64,000 bases of DNA from Engraulis encrasicolus (Eukaryota > Chordata > Actinopteri > Clupeiformes > Engraulidae). The translations under genes and the position numbers were made by a program. A model generated the notes under the pieces. The model made no database searches and was not told the DNA's origin. It saw only the letters and a program-made list of their open reading frames with translations. Positions within the stretch are counted from its first letter, which is position 1; each line of letters opens with the position of its first letter. Of this stretch, positions 60,280 through 64,000 are shown piece after piece. Location: positions 17,404,528 to 17,468,527 of the forward strand of contig NC_085880.1 in the NCBI RefSeq assembly GCF_034702125.1. The letters are read 5' to 3'.

Positions 60280-61248
60280 TTAATTATTCTACATGGCTCT
60301 TCAGTGGCTCATCTGCCAGTTGAGGTGAGTTCAAACCTGCAGCCCCTGCAACTCCAACATGTATTACAATACGTTACATTCACTGTACCTAATGAGATAA
60401 ATACCAGTTTAACCGTGTCCCCTTAAAGTGTTTATGAAACGAAAACAAACGGTCATTCCCATTAAAGCCTTGTTTTTTCTGATAGCATCGATGAGACTTT
60501 GAACCCAATCATCCTGGAGGAACTTGTGAAAATGGCAACTCAAAGTGTGAATTCTGTGAAATTTGCTGTGACTAATGAGCTGGGCTGTGACATCATAGAG
60601 GGGAGTCCCTGGTTTGCTAGTATGGCGATCTGAGAAAACAACACACATTTGATGGACCCACATCTTATAAAGGAACCAAAATTCTGATACAAACATCAGC
60701 GTGTCGAAAAACCACACATCCAACCTCATGAGAAAAAAAAACAGCAGCACAAATCTATTTCAGAGGCACTGATACAACTGCAGAAAGTGACATGTCTGAC
60801 AGGCGAAGTGACGATTGTTGACATAGCCTGACAGTTCGTTTTGTTTATGGTTACGGTTGCTAAGGGCGCTTTGCCATGACCCACAGATGACATGGCGTGT
60901 GTATTTGTTGACAAATGATGGGCATTTTGATTCAATTGCGCGATATAGTGTGATTGAAATGCATGTAGGCTACATGCAAAAATATCATCAACTAGAGAAA
61001 AAACTGAGGTATTAGGCTGTTGGAAAAACGCCCTATATAGCCTGAGTCCTCAGCATATTTTTAGCGTTTATCATTATTATTATTTTTTGTGCTCAAAGTC
61101 ACAGGCGTCGCGTGTCCCTCAGCCGGACTCTGAGGACGAGGTGTGTCCAAACGTCAGCCACACGTGCACCACAATACTAAAAACAAACAATCAATGCTTC
61201 AAAGTAGGCCTACGCTATGTGCATCTCTGTTTATTCGCTAAGCAGTAG

Positions 61249-61440
61249 CAGGACTTTTTCTAGGATTTTTTGGCATGAGGGAGCATCATGGCAGGTTACA
61301 GGGGGTGAAGGGGGGTGTTCCCCCCCATGAATGAGAAATTTATTAGGGGCGCTCAAATATATATATATATATATATATATAAAAACCCACGGAGGTATGA
61401 GGGTGGAGCGCCCCTATTTCCCCGTTCAGAAAAAGCCCTG
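61249..61440. mobile_element. small MITE nested in the Kolobok-like element
   Basis: The left end CAGGACTTTTTCT and right (reversed) CAGGGCTTTTTCT form the inverted repeat. AGTAGC overlaps the left junction and follows the right one. A second pair, GGGGCGCTC and GAGCGCCCC, and an (AT)n run lie inside. Confidence 0.55.
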
Positions 61441-61672
61441 AGTAGCACAATCTGTGAGTTGGCTGTCCTCGACTGAGAGCACCACGCTGATGTGCGGATA
61501 TCCTCCCAAAACCAATTTATTGACCAGTTGAATGGCAATCAATAAAAAGTGCATATTCCGAGAGCATTCGCATCGGTTTGGCATGTAATGTGCATTACCC
61601 TTTCCTGAAAACAACATACAAAGCAGATGGACAAGGTAAAACGAGTAGCCTAAAGCAAAGCAGTGCACTCAC

Positions 61673-62053
61673 CTGTCTTCGTGCCCGAGCAGTTACAGGG
61701 GCAGTTTCAGTCTGCACGCCGGCGATGTCAATTGTTGGAACTGCTTGAGGCAATAGCATTCTCTTCAGTCCAACCATGCCCGCGACCTCCACATTTGTGG
61801 TGAAGCACAAGGGGTGGAAATGTGCCGAGCACAACAGTGACCACGAGCTTGCTTCAAAACCACGCATTGGATCCACAGAGCCCTAGCTTGATTTAGCCTT
61901 CTCCTTGTCGGCCACAGTTCCATCATTCTTCACAGAAGGGAACTTGTGCAAAGATATTCCTTCTGTCAAGTAGCCATTTTTGCAGCTGGCACCATTCGGC
62001 CCTCCAGCAACACACTGCTTGACACTGCGCTTTGTTTTGGTACTAGCCGCCAT
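61673..62053 (-). pseudogene. first coding exon of a THAP-domain transposase with an in-frame stop
   Basis: Read on the minus strand from the ATG at 62053, the frame gives KQCVAGGPNGASC and GISLHKFP. After a TAG at 61883-61885 it continues in the same frame with LLCSAHFHPLCF and QAVPTIDI. This is the C..C..HKFP..CSAHF..AVPT order of THAP zinc fingers, DNA-binding domains that recognise transposon ends. The exon ends at ACAG followed by GTGAGT (donor at 61672), so the transposase was spliced. The Trp usually found mid-domain is not evident. Downstream exons are not recognised. Confidence 0.7.
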
Positions 62054-62287
62054 TGATCTGAACAAGGTGGAATGAGGTGAACTCACCCCTTCTATGTCAC
62101 GCATATCATTTGCATAAAATTTGCATGTCACCAAAAAAACACTTTTTGGGAACGTTTTAACATGACTTTTAGGACAAAATATCACCCAGACAATATCCCA
62201 TTTTATTCACAAGGCTTAGAACTTTCAGAATCTGTCCTGGAAATGGTCAAATTCCTTTTCTTTGTTTTCGTTTCATAAACACTTTAA

Positions 62288-63055
62288 GATAAACTGTTAC
62301 CCTTGCATTGTGCCATAGGATTAGAGTTAGACTAGGTATAGCAGTATGTAGTATGTGAATAGTAAATCCCTAATATAACACGTTGATACATGTAGTATAC
62401 ACTAAAAAAATAGAAAGTGTTGGAACAATGATTAATAAAACAATGGCATTTTATGAGTGTTTTTCTCTCAGCTATTCTTTCATACAAAGTGTGGAGTTGT
62501 CATGGTGTCATCTGATGTGGGCAGGCCAGCTCCACCAGCTCCACAGGCACCGTAGTTTAATCTCCTGATCAAATCTGAGACCTCTAAGCCCCAAACACAG
62601 TCAAGAAAACAGATCATGCCCAACTCTCTGCGGATGATAAAACATTTTGTATTTCTTTTAGTGGCCGATTATTAAATAATAACTCTCCATCCATCCTTCC
62701 CCCTCGTCACCCCACCACCACCACCTCCACCCACCCCTCCTCCTCCCCAAGCCTCTTCAGCTGGCCAACAGAGTTAACCCTTTGCGTTCACCTTAAAGCC
62801 TCATATCAATTGCCAGCAGCTGCAGTCGGGCCTCCAGCCACTTCAGCATAATCCAATTTGACTGGCTTTAACTGTGGGCCATGCTGGATAGGGGGTACCC
62901 GAGCCCATGTGCACTCCTGGGGGGTAAAAACCCCTTTCAAGTCTGCTGAGCTGCTGGGGCCAGGCCCTGGCTATCATCTGCCACACTGTCATTTGACTTT
63001 GCCTGAGAATAAGAAGGAAGAAAAAAAATGTAGACTACATTAATCGAATGGCAAA
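62288..63055. other. no gene recognised; unique-looking sequence
   Basis: 62570-63000 lacks repeats and has balanced composition. No exon can be supported; a conserved non-coding element is possible. Confidence 0.25.
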
Positions 63056-63058
63056 TGC

Positions 63059-63060
63059 CT

Positions 63061-63092
<32 letters not shown>
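63059..63092 (+). repeat. (TTTC)n tetranucleotide repeat
   Basis: About eight TTTC units. Confidence 0.9.
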
Positions 63093-63559
63093 AGCTACAG
63101 ATCAGGGGGAAGTAATACCACTGATCTACTTAATGGCGGTTCTCTGATGAAAGATAGAAATAAAACTAATTTAGATAAATGTATTAAAAGGCACTTTAAT
63201 AATTCAACAGCGCACGTATCACTATGTAGTCAGTACATACTCTGAATACATAACGTGGCTCAGTTGAAAAATATTGATAAAATGATGGTATTTCTGATAA
63301 GCCTGATAAAGCTAATTTCCTTAATAATAGATTAATGGCGCATACGTGTATTGGACGTTCATTTGCAAGGTTAAACCATTCAAATATGAAATGTGTCCAT
63401 GGGATGGAATAACCTTTATGCTTTGTGGGCTGCATATGGGATGCATGTGGAGTGCTTTGCAGGATGTAGTATACTATATGGTCCATCCAGGGAGGGAGCA
63501 GCAGGCGAAGTGTCCACAGAGAACCAACCACCGTCATCAGCCTGCCAGGGCCCAGGGAG

Positions 63560-63835
63560 CCATAGCTGGATTGGCCATAAGGCCAACAAGGCATTTTCCC
63601 GGTGGACTGTTGATGATTTTGGCCTGGTCCACCCCTCAATGTAGTGGTATCAGTCCTCATGCCACAAAAACAGACCTCTCCGAGTCAGATTTAAATATTC
63701 ATTTGGGCTGCTGTGGTCAAAATACCTGGTAATAGAAGAATAAAAATGTTGTCACAGGATTCATTGTCCCTCTCAATGCCAGGCGGATCGGTCCTAAAAA
63801 ATGCCCGACCTGATTTTTTTCTCCCAGTCCAGCCC
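63560..63835. mobile_element. hAT-type MITE, 'GGGCTGGACTGG' family, second copy
   Basis: The left end AGCTGGATTGGCCATAAGG with GGCATTTTCCCGGTGGA inside matches the left end at 183-386. The right end, reversed, is TTGGGCTGGACTGGGAG followed by a GGTCGGGCATTTT block. The terminal bases are degraded and no target duplication was found. Confidence 0.55.
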
Positions 63836-64000
63836 AAGGAGGTAAGGGAGCATGGGGCGAATATGCCCTCGTCATCAGCCAGGGCCAGGCTGAGGCTTGC
63901 TAGGCCGGCTGGCTTCATCTTGTGTCTCATCCTCTCCTCCCCCGACACATTGGACATCTGTCATTCCCTCTGCCAGGCAGGCCGCCTCGACGAGGACATA

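Larger units (their letters stand above)
60427..62283 (-). mobile_element. 1.86-kb Kolobok-like transposon with THAP-domain transposase remnant
   Basis: The 23-bp perfect terminal inverted repeat starts AGTGTTTATGAAACGAAAAC. TTAA flanks each end (60423-60426, 62284-62287). The minus strand encodes a THAP zinc finger close to the right end. A TTAA target plus THAP is the Kolobok signature. A smaller MITE is nested at 61249-61440. Space for a full transposase is lacking, so this is a decayed or deleted copy. Confidence 0.8.

Overview
The window looks like intergenic and genic DNA of a teleost fish. The evidence is eukaryotic gene structure (intronless receptor exons behind splice acceptors), very long (GT/CA)n, (CT)n and (ATCT)n microsatellites, tRNA-derived SINEs, an L2/CR1-type LINE and a high load of cut-and-paste DNA transposons typical of ray-finned fish. 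I cannot name the species.

Only two host protein-coding genes are convincing. They are adjacent, same-strand paralogues at 29693-30769 and 34444-35472, encoding class A G-protein coupled receptors of the GPR4/GPR65/GPR68 (proton-sensing) group. Each coding region is one exon directly behind a splice acceptor, so each probably has a non-coding 5' exon. The second gene ends inside the first unit of a 44-bp minisatellite.

The other coding material belongs to mobile elements. A nearly full-length L2/CR1-type LINE lies at about 2930-7668. Its ORF1 has a coiled coil and an SGNH-hydrolase domain. Its ORF2 has an AP-endonuclease and a reverse transcriptase. The two ORFs share a frame and are separated by one UGA followed by CUA; ORF2 has no AUG before its endonuclease core. 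Other coding remnants are a Tc1 transposase (50993-51578), a THAP-domain Kolobok-like transposase (60427-62283), a TTF-type zinc finger in a hAT element (16349-18605) and LINE ORF2 3' ends (52010-52760, 54100-54340).

Region by region: 1-2.9 kb has small hAT MITEs, including a head-to-tail pair; 2.9-7.7 kb is the LINE; 7.7-11.1 kb holds three hAT elements with perfect 8-bp target duplications; 11.2-16.3 kb has a retroposon 3' end, a MITE, SINEs and a 1-kb GT cluster; 16.3-21.8 kb has two 2.3-kb hAT elements, one with a nested MITE; 22-29 kb has MITEs, microsatellites and a possible conserved non-coding stretch; 29-36 kb is the receptor pair; 36-44.8 kb is mostly featureless with SINE/MITE pieces and microsatellites; 44.8-46.2 kb is a 140-bp tandem array carrying a MITE and ending in a GGC run plus hairpin; 46.2-54.6 kb has MITEs, minisatellites, a Tc1 relic and LINE relics; 55.3-62.3 kb has three DNA transposons with TA or TTAA duplications, a purine tract and a fold-back; 62.3-64 kb is mostly single-copy with a last MITE.

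Apart from the receptor pair nothing here works together as a pathway. The window is best read as a repeat-rich chromosome segment in which the receptor locus has been shaped by duplication, probable gene conversion and nearby insertions. The most unusual observation is the in-frame ORF1-UGA-CUA-ORF2 arrangement of the LINE. All boundaries, duplications and motifs were read by eye; no search or alignment was run.
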